A DNA stretch of 64,000 nt from Galerina marginata (Eukaryota; Basidiomycota; Agaricomycetes; Agaricales; Galerinaceae), in NCBI GenBank assembly GCA_023014335.1, contig JAECYW010000012.1, forward strand, positions 1,302,001-1,366,000. Direction: 5' to 3'. Made by a program: the position numbers and the translations under genes. Shown piece after piece: positions 20,799 to 32,556 of the stretch; within the stretch, counting starts at the first letter, position 1; the number at the start of each line of letters is the position of its first letter. The notes under the pieces are model-generated. The model was not told the origin of the DNA, did not search any database, and was given only the letters and a program-made list of their open reading frames with translations.

Positions 20799-22207
20799 TT
20801 AGGACTTGCCAAAGAATGAACTGATCTTGGTATTTCCAGGCGGGGTTTCCTAAGTAGACACAAAGGCATATTGAAGTATCTGGAGATAAGGTCATTACGG
20901 ACATACCTTGATAGTCTTTTTCTTCACTGGGGAAGGTTTGATCTTCGACTTTGTATTTTGCGATGTAGCCTCTCGAGACTCCTCACGGACCTTTGCCTGG
21001 TAGAAGGAATGTTCGTTGGCGTGCTCAAATTTGTTCTTGCCACGACTTACATGTTCTCGCCGCTTGGTATCTTCGTTCACGCCAGTCTTCAACCGCTTGC
21101 TGTGAGAAGAGCCATCCTCCTGACCGGCCGATGATTTAACAGGTGAGAGACTTGGTTCATGCTTTCTTTTGGTCGGAGAAGAGGAAAGTTTTTCAGGCGA
21201 CTTTTGCCTTTGTTTTGAGAACATGGCTTGGATACCGTCTTTTCGAGCTGTGACAGGTTCTATAAATGTTGACGACTCAGTCCCCACCTTGCCAACTTCT
21301 TTGGGAACAGCGTAACTGAGGGTGTTGTAAGTCCAGATCTTACGAGATATGGGCAGGGAATTGACATACCATTCTAAAGGGACGGAGGCATCAGAGTACG
21401 GCTGAACCATCTTGGTTAGTTCTGCCGTCCACGATTGGGTGGAAGTATCGAGCCACCGGTACAATGCTTCGCGGTCGGATAGAAACACGGGCTGGCGTTC
21501 GTGCAGCCAGGAAAATTCTTTGTTCGCATCGGTTGTGACGATAGTGAAGGTCCAGAGCGTTTTCCCTTGCATGACCAAATTCATTCGCATAAAGAGACTT
21601 GTGCTGAGGCTGTATGAACCGTACCTTCCAAAACAACAGAGTCATAAAGCCCTGCCATGAGCAAAAGCTTGCCGTCTTTGCGTTTTAGAAAATGGGGAAG
21701 TTTGTCCTTGCCTTTGGTGAGCCATTCGTAATATCTGAACAGCAAAGTCAACGATTGCCGGTTGATCAAGAGAGTGTACTGGTACCCCTGGCATGGAATA
21801 GCACATCTGTTTTTACCCTTGATGCTTGCCCACATGCCGCCGCCTTGGACGAGGTTCTCGGAACGGGCATTGGTTGTACTTAGCGACTTGTCCTCGATTT
21901 TGCTCCAATGAGGAACGAGACCCCATTTCATAGTTTGCATAATCAGAGCACCGTTGCCGTTGTTGTTTACAGAGCCTGCATTTGAAGAACTAGGGTCTCG
22001 GCGGCGAATGACAGGAGCTTGGGTACGCGGTGCGATATTAAATCTGGGGATATATTCTTCTTCGTCGACCCACTCTTCGATGTCGAGGTCGTGACCAGGT
22101 AGTTGCTGTATTTCATCGCGCTAGACAAAATATGAATAAATGGCATTGCATTTCGTCAGAGAAGTTGAGATCTTTACGTTCAGCCGCAGAGAGAATCGTC
22201 CACACAT
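20799..22207 (-). CDS. SRAP-domain protein, HMCES/YedK-type abasic-site sensor
   Basis: The protein begins MCGRFSLRLN. Cys2 becomes the N-terminal nucleophile after Met removal and links covalently to abasic sites in single-stranded DNA. Other SRAP residues are present: PRFNIAPRTQAPVIRR, MKWGLVPHWSK, NARSENL, CAIPCQGYYEWLTKGKDKLP (the Glu of YYEW) and LHERQPVFLS (the catalytic His). After the domain (about residue 250) comes a Lys/Ser-rich tail. Splicing at KKKTIK|gtatgt leads to a last exon ending ETPPGNTKISSFFGKS with stop at 20799-20801. Its NTKISSFF resembles a PCNA-interacting (PIP) box with Asn in place of Gln. Without that splice the protein would end KKKTIKVCP. The role is shielding replication-associated abasic sites. 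It shares a 113-bp divergent promoter with TAF8. Confidence 0.9.
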
Positions 22208-22320
22208 ATTGTCGCAGGGAGAGTTATAAAAGGAGTCAGGAATGAGTGTTAGGATGACCGTGGGAACGTTCTAATATTCGACGTTGGCCGGAGTCGAGTT
22301 GGCCAGGTCTCGTTGGTTTC
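22208..22320. promoter_or_regulatory. shared divergent promoter, SRAP gene / TAF8
   Basis: Only 113 bp lie between the two start codons, so the core promoters must overlap. A TATAAAAG-like run (GTTATAAAAGG near 22225) points toward the plus-strand gene. Confidence 0.6.
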
Positions 22321-24143
22321 ATGGACAGTGGAGCCCACAAACTACTCGAATCTGCAGTACAGCGGACTCTTCATGCACATGCCTTTTCGCGTTCGTCAAG
22401 TCAGGCCTCGTCCGTTCTCACAGATCTCCTCTCGCGGTACCTCTCACTACTGGCCCTGACCACCGCAAAACACGCGCAACATGCGGGAAGAACAGGTCTG
22501 ACTGTGCGAGATGCGATTAGTGCTTTGGATGAGCTAGGGGTCGGAGGCGAAGAACTCAGCGATTACTGTGCCACGGAGGGGAAGGAGCTCAATCGTTATG
22601 CACTCTACTCTGCGAGGAGAGTCGAGGATCTCCACGAGTTCAAATGTACGTCTTCTTTGGCCTTTTGTCTTGTTGTATCACTTGGCTGATTTAGTCAGCC
22701 CAACTTGCCGATGGATTACGCCTGGATCGCGACGACGCGACCCCACTAGAGTACATGTATTATTCAGCATCTTCTGTCCCCCAGGACACAAGTGACAGTG
22801 AAGAAGAGAACGACGAAGAAGAACAGGAAGAGGGAATTGACGACGAATCACGGCTTTCAGCCCTTCGAGAAATAAACAACATGGACATGGATTCATGGGT
22901 CAGTGGAACCAGCGCCTTGCCTCGGAAACGGCCTCCGTCACGACCAAATACGCCCCCATTACCTCTATCACCCATATCCAATCCCTCTTCACCCCTCAGG
23001 AAACGAGCGCGCTCGTCCAACTGGGAACCGCCAGAATACATTCCAGACTTTTTGCCACCTTTCCCGACGATTTCTGATGATCGCCCTGCTTCACCGCTCG
23101 ATCATGCTCCTGCACCTAATATGCCACTCATGATGCCTCCTCCCACCCTGCTTCCTGAAATCACAATAGAGAAGCCACCGGTAACGCTTTCCCAATCCCT
23201 GACGACTGCAGCGGCCTCGGACATTCTCGTCCAAGTGCCATATTCCCAGTCTTCCCTTTCTGCTGTTTCCGAATGGCATTTACCCTCCGCACCTCCACCA
23301 GCACCGACACGTCAAAATCGCCTCCCAATTCCACAAATTGAGCCCTCCCTTATATCGGCCTACCACCATATTCTCACCCATCCTCCTCCTCCCGAACTTC
23401 CTCCTCTAAATCCATCGCGGCATAAGGTCGCCATGGCTCTTATCCAACAATCTGAAACGAACCAGCGTTGGAATCCAGCGGACTCGCTTTTCGGAAGCGT
23501 TGGTCCTTGTCAACCGAGAGTGGCTACTATCGGTCCTTCATATCCTGTTGCGATCGGAGACACTCCAGGTGACGCCAAAGGGAAAGGAGACGGACAAGAA
23601 AGAGATACGAAGCTTCCGCCGACAATATCTCGGCCTGTATCAGGAAGCGAGCGGATAGCCCCCTTCATCAGCCAACAAACCTCTCGAATACCAGATCTCG
23701 CTCGCCACATTCTTCCGGTGCGTATATTATTCAGACCAAGATTGGGTATTCACTTAACCTTTTTCATCTAGCCTGCAATTCTAGCGCGCACGAGTCGCCT
23801 GTCACATCCAGCACCGTTACACCGAGGAAACAAACCCCTCATATATGGTCCCGGCGTCCCAGCACCTTGGAACGCGAACGCAGTTCCCTCAATCCCTGAT
23901 GCTGTCCCGCCGACACCACAGACGTCAAAGCCCAAAGACACTCCAACCGCGAACGGCAAAGAGACGCCTGTTAAACCCGTCCTCCCGGATGCTCGTCTGT
24001 ACGCGACATGGGACTACGAGTCGAAGGATTTCAAAATCCCTCTTGCGCCTGTCGTGCGAGGCAGGAATCGGATTGGGAGCATGGCGGGTGGAAGTGGGCT
24101 GATATCCCTGCCAATAAGTTCGAGAAGCAAGGGAGTGAAATGA
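22321..24143 (+). CDS. TFIID subunit 8 (TAF8-like)
   Basis: Three exons. The N-terminal about 110 residues are a bromodomain-associated histone fold (HKLLESAVQRTLHAHAFSRS, LTDLLSRYLSLLALTTAKHA, GLTVRDAISALDELG), used in TAF8 to pair with TAF10. An acidic run (SDSEEENDEEEQEEG) follows. Then comes the signature of the TAF8 C-terminal domain, EPPEYIPDFLPPFPTISDDR, which contacts TAF2 and other TFIID parts. The remaining about 300 residues are Pro-rich and probably disordered, ending GLISLPISSRSKGVK. TFIID recognises core promoters for RNA polymerase II. Introns fall after EDLHEFK and after ARHILP. The join at the first intron gives SQLADGLRLDRDDATPLEYM. The family call rests on the histone fold together with the YIPDFLPPFP motif. 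Confidence 0.88.
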
Positions 24144-24493
24144 GCATATTGGAGTGAGGCGCAATGTGGACTATCACTCTATTAATTGTGCTACATTTGA
24201 CTGAATTTACGTGTCCTTGCCTGCTCAAATAAACTCTTCTACATATTCATCAATTTTTGTTTGCCCATGAAGCATCATTCGTTTTGTTGTGGAGTGCTGA
24301 AGATCCGTAAGATGGCCCTAGCTTCCGTAAGCGGCTCGCAGCCACAGATCCTTCTTGACTCGACTCTCATCTCTGTGGATTCTAGCACCGTCGTACACTA
24401 ATTGGCAAGTCTGATAACAAGTAGGGCTCGCTTCGTTGACTGACTATCCGATCTCCAGAGCGTACACGGTGACTCGAGTCTCGCCAGCCGAGG
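24144..24493. other. intergenic region between TAF8 and Raptor
   Basis: 350 bp in tandem orientation contain the TAF8 3' end, including an AATAAA at about 24228-24233, and the Raptor promoter. No gene is seen. Confidence 0.45.
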
Positions 24494-27400
24494 ATGAACG
24501 CCACCCAAACTCAACCACAAGTGCAGCCCCGGACCAATGGTCCCAAGTTCGCCACAGGTCGGTGCATCTATGTCATTTACATGTTCTCTGTTGATATTAA
24601 CGATGCTTCATGCAGGCGCTGGAAACTGGCCTCGGGTCAAGGGTGCAGGAGGACGCACACAGAGCTCAGACTCAGACACGGAGCGGGAGTATCGCTCAAC
24701 ATCCCGTTCGGACCCCTCATCCCAGTCTCAGACGCGTAATTCGCGAGGTCCGGATGGTCACCGCAGCCCCGAAGGCCGAGTCAGCGCATCCATAGAGACC
24801 TCGCCTGACCCCTCCCCGCCCGTCCCTTTCTGGTCAGCTAAACGTCATTTGACATGCGGCAATCCCACTCCTGGCCCCCCATGGTCCTCGAAAAATATCG
24901 CCTGGCGTGGCTCGGCTCCTGGGAAGCTGAAGACGGCGAATGCAGCCTTGGTATTGTGCCTCAACATTGATGTTGATCCACCTGACCTTATCAAGACCAA
25001 TCCATGCGCGGTGCTCGAATGTTGGGTCGATCCACACACCATGCTTTCTGTCAAGGCATTGGAAGCTATTGGTTCCAATCTCCAACATCAATTCGAGGGG
25101 CTTAGCCTGAAGATCACTTACAAACCCATCCTCGATCCCTGCCTTCAAGACCTTCGACGTTTTTGTACGACCCTGCGCAAGCAAGCCAAGGATGATGCAG
25201 TGCTCTTCTACTACAACGGACACGGTGTCCCGAAACCAACAGCGAGTGGAGAGTTGTGGTGCTTCAACCCAGGATACACGCAGTATATACCCGTGTCTCT
25301 CCAAGAAGTTCAAGGATGGCTTGGCTCTCCAGGTGTGTACATCTGGGACTGCTCAGCAGCGGGTCACCTTTTGCAGAACTTCAACCTCTACGCCGAGCGC
25401 CGCGACCAAGAAGTCAACATGCTACACGGCGGATACGGTGACGGTGCCCAGCCTATGATGAACTCCCTACAGCTCGCAGCCTGTGGTGCAAACGAGACTC
25501 TTCCGACCTGCCCCGAGCTCCCTGCGGACGTGTTCACTTCCTGCTTGACCTCACCCATCGATATCGCGCTGCGTTATTTTATCATGAACCACCACCTCCC
25601 AAACAACATTACACACGACATGGTCATGCAACTTCCAGGCGACCTCAAAGACCGTCGTACCCCCCTTGGTGAACTTAATTGGATCTTCACAGCTATCACA
25701 GATACCATTGCGTGGACGACATTCTCTCGCGAGACGTTTACAAGGCTCTACAGGTGTGATCTTCTCATCGCGTCATTATTCCGCAACTTCCTCCTCGCAG
25801 AACGGATCATGAAAAACTACCACTGTACACCGCACACTTATCCCCCACTTCCGCCCACCAACACACACCCACTCTGGGCGACGTGGGACCTTGCCGTCGA
25901 CACCTGCCTCCGCCAGCTGCCCGATCTTCTTTCCAAATCTGTCAACCCTGCGTCTGGCCTGAGCAGCGTAACTTCGAACGTCGGCACTACCCCAGGACGC
26001 ATCGGTCAGACCACCCGCCAGGACCCGTCCCTGGCCAGTGGGAAAGCTTCAGACAAGCCCTATCAATATGTGCCCAGTCGCTTCTTCGCGGACCAGTTGA
26101 CCGCATTCGAGGTGTGGATATCGAGAGGCGGGTCGGCACTTACCAAACGAGGGCCATTATCGCTGCCCCAGCAGTCCGGTGAGACCAATAATACAGGCCA
26201 ACCCGAGACGAACTTCCCCTCCGTTGACGGAGACCATTCCTCCCAACAACATCTCGTACCTCGTAAACCGCCTGACCAGCTCCCCATTGTACTACAAGTC
26301 CTCCTTTCGCAGCCACACCGACTTCGTGCACTCATCCTCCTCTCTCAGTTCGTCGACCTTGGGCCATGGGCGGTGCACCTAGTGCTGACCATCGGCATTT
26401 TCCCTTACATCTCCAAATTGCTCCAGGCCGCTGGGCAAGACCTTCGCCCTGTGCTCATCTTCATATGGGCCCGGATTCTTGCCGTGGACTCGAGCGTGCA
26501 GACAGACCTATACAATACCCAAGGATACAAGTATTTCTCCAACATCCTCGGGCTGAAGAACGAGGACAGCCTTCCGAACCACTCCGAACATAAGGCGATG
26601 TGCTCTTTCATTTTGGCGTCAATATCGCGGGACTTTCCGCACGGTCAGGTGGCATGCTGGAACGAACGGGTGTTCGACAACTGCTATGACATATTGGAGA
26701 ACCACGACTTCCTCCTGCGGCAGTGGACTGCCTTATGTATAGCTCAGATGTGGGATGCGAACGACGAAATCAAGGTGTATGGCGTCGATAGAGGCACGCA
26801 GGATAAGCTCATTAGTATGCTCTCCGACGACTCGGCAGAAGTGCGTGCGGCAGCTTTGTACGCCCTCGGCACGTTTATGGGCGCCAGCGGTTCTGCGGAC
26901 CCCAGTAAACAAGGAGGAGGTGGAACAGGGACGATGTACCAGCTCGAGGAACGCGTACACTTCAGGATGGAGGTGGCTGTTGCCACTGGAGCGACACTCG
27001 CTATCAAGGACGACGCTAGCCCGATGTGCAGGAAGGAGCTACTGGTGGTCATTAGCTGTTTAGTGAAAGAGTGGCGGGGATATTTTGTTGTATGTGCGTG
27101 GCTCTACTGGGAGGAGGACAGAAGGTGGCGTTCGACGGGTTCCATGGGCCACGGACCCGCCTCCCATTCCCACTTCCAGGAAGACGATGTAACGAACCAG
27201 GCGGTGGCAGAATGGCTGGAGGGCTTTGGGGAAGACGACATGTTGCGAGAAGAGAATCGGGTGTTGCTGTCTTCCTTTTTCACCATCTTCGTACTGCTAT
27301 TAGACCTATCGGTGGACCCGTACGAGGAAGTGGCTACAAATGCGCAGACGATCGTGGATTACATTATGGCACTCCTGTTGGAATCGCCATTCACGAGGCT

Positions 27401-29777
27401 GGAATCTACGTCCTTGCACACACCTCCAACTGTGCCGGCGGACAAGCGTCACTCGCCTCAGCTAGGTGGGCGCACCCGGGTCTCCTCTCTCCAATCGTCG
27501 CCGCAGTTTGCACATCTCCCACCACCGTCGCCTGGCGGAAGCTCCGGCATCGATCGCGATCACAGCCGCCCCCCACTCTCGCGCAATGAAAGTACTGCGA
27601 CCACCCTCGTAGGAAGTACCATCAAGCGTACTTCCTCGTTTGCTAACGCGTTAAAAGTCCTCACGGGCGGCATTGCCTTCCCGACCTCCAACAATGAGGA
27701 TGGCCGAGCTTCGCCTAGCCTTGCGAGCGCATTGATGCCCAGCCAGCTTCGCAGTTCGTCGGAGCGACATGGTCTTGCTCAAGCCCATGTTCATGAAGTA
27801 GCAGCAAACGACGTGTCTCGACCGCCGTCGCCTAACATGAACCTCGCCAAGTACACCTCTCCCTACTCATACCCACCTTCCATTGGAGACAACACCTCGG
27901 ACCGTGGGATGTCTCCGCCTCCAACACAGTCCTACTTTGACGGACAGCAATCCCAATCGCAGCCTTCGATAGACTTTTTGCCATGCGATGTAATGGAGGC
28001 ACTAATGGAGGAGGATATGGAGCGTTTGCGTGCGCGTAGGAAAGCGGGCCTTCACGGTAGGCGATCACATAGCCATGGCCACGGTGGTGGAGGGGGGCTA
28101 CCCAGCCCAAGCAACAGCACATTTTCGATGGACTCAAATAGTAGCAGTGTTATCTTGGGTCTTGGGACGGGTGCGGGAATTAGGGATATGTTACCGCTGA
28201 AGAGCACGTTTTATGATTGGTGTGCAGAGTATTTCAAGGAACCGCAGATGAGGGTATGTTATTTTTTTTTTCGATTTCGACATTTTGGGACTTTTGTTGA
28301 CGGCGTCGAATAGCAAACGGAAGCTGATGAACCCGGAAGTGTTCAGTATAACTATCAAGTTTGGAGGCAGCTTCGCAATGATCAAGTCATCAAGGAGACT
28401 GATGCTCAGGCTCCGTTAGCAGGTTTGTTTCTCAGGTAGCTCTAGTTCTCTGCTAACTGAATAGGACAGAAAATGGCCGCTGGGATCGACCTGTGGCGAC
28501 TTTGACAATTCCTGGTGGACATCCATTGACCATGGCTTTCCATTCATATGACAAGCAAATCATTGTTGCAAATGAGAATGATATGATAAGGTATGCAATT
28601 GTTGTTGTGGATGTTTGCAGTATCAGTTAACTTTACAACTAGCGTCTGGGACTGGAACACCCGCAAACGTCTGAACTATTTCTGCAATGGCAATCCCAAA
28701 GGAACGAGTATCACGGCCCTGGAGATCATCAACCAAGACATTGGTGGCATTATCTTAACTGGGTCGGCTGATGGCATTGTTCGACTGTTCCGCAATTACG
28801 ACCCAACTTTGGAGCAAGGGCCTCTTCAAATGGTCAGCGCCTTCCGGGGGCTGAATGAAATTATCTCATCACGTCAAGGAACTGGTCTGGTTATGGATTG
28901 GAAGCAGTCAGGCGGTATACTACTAATCGGAGGTGATTCACGGGTCATTAAGGTGTGGGATGCAGGGACAGAAACTCAAGGACTGGTAGGTCCTGTCTGT
29001 TTTTATTCCTTTTCATAACCTGATGTGCTGTTTAGGACCTTGAGACAAATTCAGAGAGCCCAGTGACTGCTATTGCATCTGACTCTGGCTCAACCAAAAC
29101 ATTCTTGGCTAGCTTTGCAGATGGTGTAGTTAAGCTCTTTGATCGTCGACTGGAGGATGAAGATGCCATTGTAAGAACCTATGCAGATCATACATCTTGG
29201 GTACAGAATGTCCGGTGGCATCCAACTTTAAGTGGACAATTCTTATCTGCAGGGTATGTTACCAAAATTCACAAGACATCATTTTGCTTATTTTACATAT
29301 TCTTTAGTATTGATGGTCAAGTAAAGTTGTTTGACCTCCGTGGCTCTGATTATGCAACAAAAACTTGGAACGCGCATCCAAATGGCCTTTCTGCTTTCGA
29401 TGTCCATCCTATTGCGAATGTATTTGCAGCGTATGTTTGCTTTACTGTCGTTTTTATTTGTGAATCTGATTTCTCTGTTAGCAATTCTTCTATATCTCCG
29501 GTGTATTGGAGGGCACAACGAATTGTTGTACAATCCGTAAACAAACCGACACCACTATCTGCATTCAATGTTCCTACTGGACTCTCCACTCCACCTATTC
29601 GTGGCCTTCCCTCACTGTTTATACCGAGATCTAGCTCTCTTGTTTTTCATTCTATGCAAATGCTTTACGCTACTGGTGGCCCTGATGGATGTGGTATGTT
29701 TTTACTGTTGTCTGTTTCTGTTATTCTGATGTTTTGAATTTGCAGTGAGAATTATGGGTTGTGGACTTCCACAGTAA
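24494..29777 (+). CDS. Raptor/KOG1/Mip1, TORC1 scaffold subunit
   Basis: The first exon (24494-24557) joins a long second exon starting 24616; several short exons then encode the C-terminal WD40 part, ending GCGLPQ at 29777. After a Ser-rich N-terminal region the caspase-like domain of Raptor appears: ALVLCLNIDVDPPDLIKTNP, CAVLECWVDPHTMLSVKALE, FYYNGHGVPKPT and VYIWDCSAAG, so the His-Cys pair is visible. Next are armadillo/HEAT repeats (LPIVLQVLLSQPHRLRALIL, AEVRAAALYALGTFMGASGS). A long low-complexity Ser/Pro linker follows (about residues 920-1180). The WD40 propeller comes last (ISVWDWNTRKRLNYFCNGNP, GGDSRVIKVWDAGTE, LFDRRLEDEDAIVRTY). Raptor binds TOR and TOS-motif substrates at the vacuole to control growth with nutrient supply. 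Confidence 0.95.
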
Positions 29778-29984
29778 TATTAAATTTCCCGCTAATTATT
29801 TGTCATGCGTTCTTAATAAACCGTAGATATAAATTATATCCTTCCTCATTGTTTTTTGTGCAATGTACCCATTGTCATGTAAATGTAATGATATACAGGT
29901 TACCCACATGAGCGGATTCATCGGTGTTGCGGAGTAGGCCAACGAGAATTTTATTTCTGTATCCCTGCTTCTCCACGAGCAAGT

Positions 29985-30420
29985 CTTGCACTGACTAGCC
30001 TAGAAAGTCTTTTGCGCGGAGTGGCGATTGTAGGAGGTGGCTGGAATAGGCCTTCGGTCAAACTGAACATAGCAACTGCCTCAGCCATCGGAATCAATCT
30101 CACTTGGCGGTAAAAGAAAAAGTCGGCTCATTCGGAATCGCAGACTGTACATTCACACTTCTATGGAGGACATCGAGGAGCTGGGGTTAAATAGGAGGTA
30201 GCACTTGTCCCAGACAAGGTGAGAACGACATCAAACGCAGACAGTCATACTTGATGAGAATGGAAACGGTGGGTGAGGATTTTGACGGCGTTATAGGCAA
30301 GGATGCTTAGGCGAAGCTAGTAGAATAGGGATACGAGATTGAGGAGCTCTACCGGTAGGGTTGGAGGTCTCCGAGAGATGCATTTATCACATTGCTATTT
30401 GAAACACGGTATTATAATTC
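29985..30420 (-). pseudogene. decayed F-box-protein fragment, paralogue of the gene at 4464-5492
   Basis: On the minus strand this region matches the middle of the intact F-box gene in order: the F-box LPLELLELI part (near 30335-30375), the LQLLEVL part (near 30170-30190), the CxxC-FFLYL part (near 30120-30155) and the MADAVAAFG part (near 30065-30090). Blocks of DNA identity are broken by indels, and a TGA falls within the segment equivalent to CGKPGFF. No open frame of useful length remains. It is a relic of duplication or retro-insertion just past the Raptor stop. Confidence 0.65.
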
Positions 30421-31276
30421 CAGTGGATACGCTCCTTTGATACTGTAAGTCCTACAGTGAGGAAGCAAGGATGAAACCCCCGCACTTCTGTCCTGAGGGG
30501 GGGGGGATAAATTTGGTTTGAGGCGCAAGGGCTTTATATACTAAAGGCAAACATGAACGTTGAGGGATCGGCTTAAATAAAATAACATACGAGCGTCCAG
30601 TCACAACGTCAGTCGCTATCAGGTCGCAACATTCTCTGAAAACTCTAGACCCTGTTGCTGGTTTTTCGACAGTTCATAGGCTCCCTAAGTCTCAGAAATC
30701 ATCGCCGAGTTGTTCCAGTGATATTCAAGGGAAGCGAGTGTCGTCAAACAAAGTGAACTCATAGCCAAGGCTCCTTCTCCTCCTTTTCGTGAGAGAGTCA
30801 ATGAGGATGCCTCTGAAATCCGGATTCACGAGGGCATCCATACATGGATAAGTAGATATCGTGCACGTAGTTGTTAACGGCTCGACTTCGCACAGCCGGT
30901 CATCCTCGAAGATGTACGTGGAAGAGAGGAGGCGCATGAGGAACGACGCGCCCTCGCGCCTGATGCGACATGAGGAAGCAGAGAATTTGAGTCGTCCACT
31001 GACACGACAACTGAGGCATTGGATTACGTCGAACCGTCGTAGGTTGCACTCCTGGTTCGTGTTTGGAGCGACTGGGACGGGGACATTGAGGCCCGGAAGG
31101 GAAAAACACGACCATGACGATTGAGCATATACATAGCGTATACACGTTCGAAGTATGACCAAGAATACAAGGTATACAACATCTAAAGTAAATTCTACGT
31201 CAGTGACAAGAACAAGAGAGAGAGAGGCGCAACACACGCTAGGACCTAAAATATACGCATAAGCATACATCGACGA
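30421..31276. other. region between the F-box relic and MIS12
   Basis: About 850 bp without a recognised gene. A G10-G12 run sits near 30495. A 181-codon minus-strand ORF (30725-31270) is open but shows no family motif, and a plus-strand ORF overlaps it. Its length is within chance expectation for the window, so I do not call a gene. Confidence 0.35.
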
Positions 31277-32454
31277 TCACTCGACGTCCATACTCTCCTC
31301 ATCCTCAATCTGAATCCCCGACTCGTCCTCGCCCTCGTCGGCCTCCACCGCCAGCCCCCGAACTCGCTCCCGCCGCCCCGCCCGCGCTAGCTCCTCCTCG
31401 AGCTCCCACTTCAGCCCGCCTACCACCTCAAGCGCCGCGCGGATCTCCTCACCCGAGCCCACGCTCGCCGCTGCCCTGTCCAATTTATCCACCGGTGTAT
31501 GCCCTTTCCCCATCCCTCCAGTAACAGTACCAGTGCCAGTGTCGCCTTGGCTTGAACCTGGGCTCGGGCTCTGCCCCTGCCCCTGGCCTTTGACGAGCAG
31601 CCGCCCCAGCGCCCAATTGACATACCCCGTCTTGCCCGTCTCCCAGTCCCTCTTCCCCGACCCCGCCGAGCCGGATGCGGGTGGTGGGAGGGAGGACGTG
31701 GGCGGGAGGGAGGGGGAGGAGAGGGCTTGGTACATCTCTAGGAAGCGAGGTGGGATTGTGGCGAGGGGTGTTTGGGGTGGGATTTGACGGGATGAGGAGG
31801 GACTGGTCGGAGCGAGGGAGGAGAGGTGGGAAAGGGAGGAAAGCCGGGATTCGGCGTGCGTTAGTTGGCGCGTTGAGGTGCGGATGGCGCGTGTGAGGAG
31901 GCGGTTGAGTTTACGGTGCTGTTGAGCCGCGTCAAAGAAAGCTACGGGCAAAGCAAAGAGGAACGCACCCCGTCCAACCTCCGCCTCAGCTCCTCGACCT
32001 CCTCGACCGCCGCCTGCTCTTCCTCCGGCGTCACACTGAGGTCCAGCCCCTCCTGGTGCGGGAGCACGATGTGCCCACCCAGCTCAGGCGGGATCATAAA
32101 AATGTTGCGGAGACACCACGCCTCGAAGAAGTCAAAGGCAATGTCAGTGTGGTACTCGAGCAGCGTCTGGAACGCGACGAGGCCCTGCTCGACCTCGTGC
32201 GTCGTCGCTTCCAAGTCCTGGTCATGGGCGTGGTTCGTGTCTTTCCCTTTGTTCTTACCGCCTCCCCCTGCAGAGGCCTGAGCGACGCGCTCGTCGGCCC
32301 ATTTTTGGAGGAACTCCTCCATGCCGTTGACCCCATCCTGCACGGCGTTGTTCGCGATGTTGATGATGTCGTCTAGGAGGAGCTGCGGTGAGAAGCCCAG
32401 GGCTTCGCACAGTAGGAGGTGTGGGGCGTTTTGAACCTGCGTGCTTGGAGGCAT
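31277..32454 (-). CDS. kinetochore protein MIS12/Mtw1
   Basis: Two exons are separated by an about 50-bp intron after RRRLDG. The N-terminal region reads LLCEALGFSPQLLLDDIINI and continues into ANNAVQDGVNGMEEFLQKW, the conserved Mis12 helix pair. A second block is FEAWCLRNIFMIPPELGGHI followed by VLPHQEGLD. The middle is predicted coiled-coil (EEEQAAVEEVEELRRRLDG and RKLNRLLTRAIRTSTRQLT). The C-terminal part has a Gly/Gln-rich low-complexity stretch, then an acidic end. Mis12 is the head subunit of the MIND/Mis12 complex that links CENP-C at the inner kinetochore to Ndc80 and Knl1. An unusual insertion of Lys/Gly residues (GGGGKNKGK) lies near residue 65. It is divergently transcribed from APC1 with 102 bp between starts. 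Confidence 0.92.
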
Positions 32455-32556
32455 TGGATTGGAAGTAGAGCGCGATGGGGACGCGCAGAGGAATCAAATC
32501 AAATGAGTGCAAACAAAGCGTACTCTTTCACGGTATGCTCACCGAGCCCGAACTGA
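32455..32556. promoter_or_regulatory. shared divergent promoter, MIS12 / APC1
   Basis: 102 bp separate the start codons of two mitotic genes. The segment includes an AATCAAATCAAATGAG run (about 32491-32506). No TATA box is clear. Confidence 0.6.

Noticed and set aside
30725..31270. 181-codon minus-strand ORF near MIS12
   Set aside because: No motif or plausible start context. ORFs of this length are expected about once by chance in six frames of this window.
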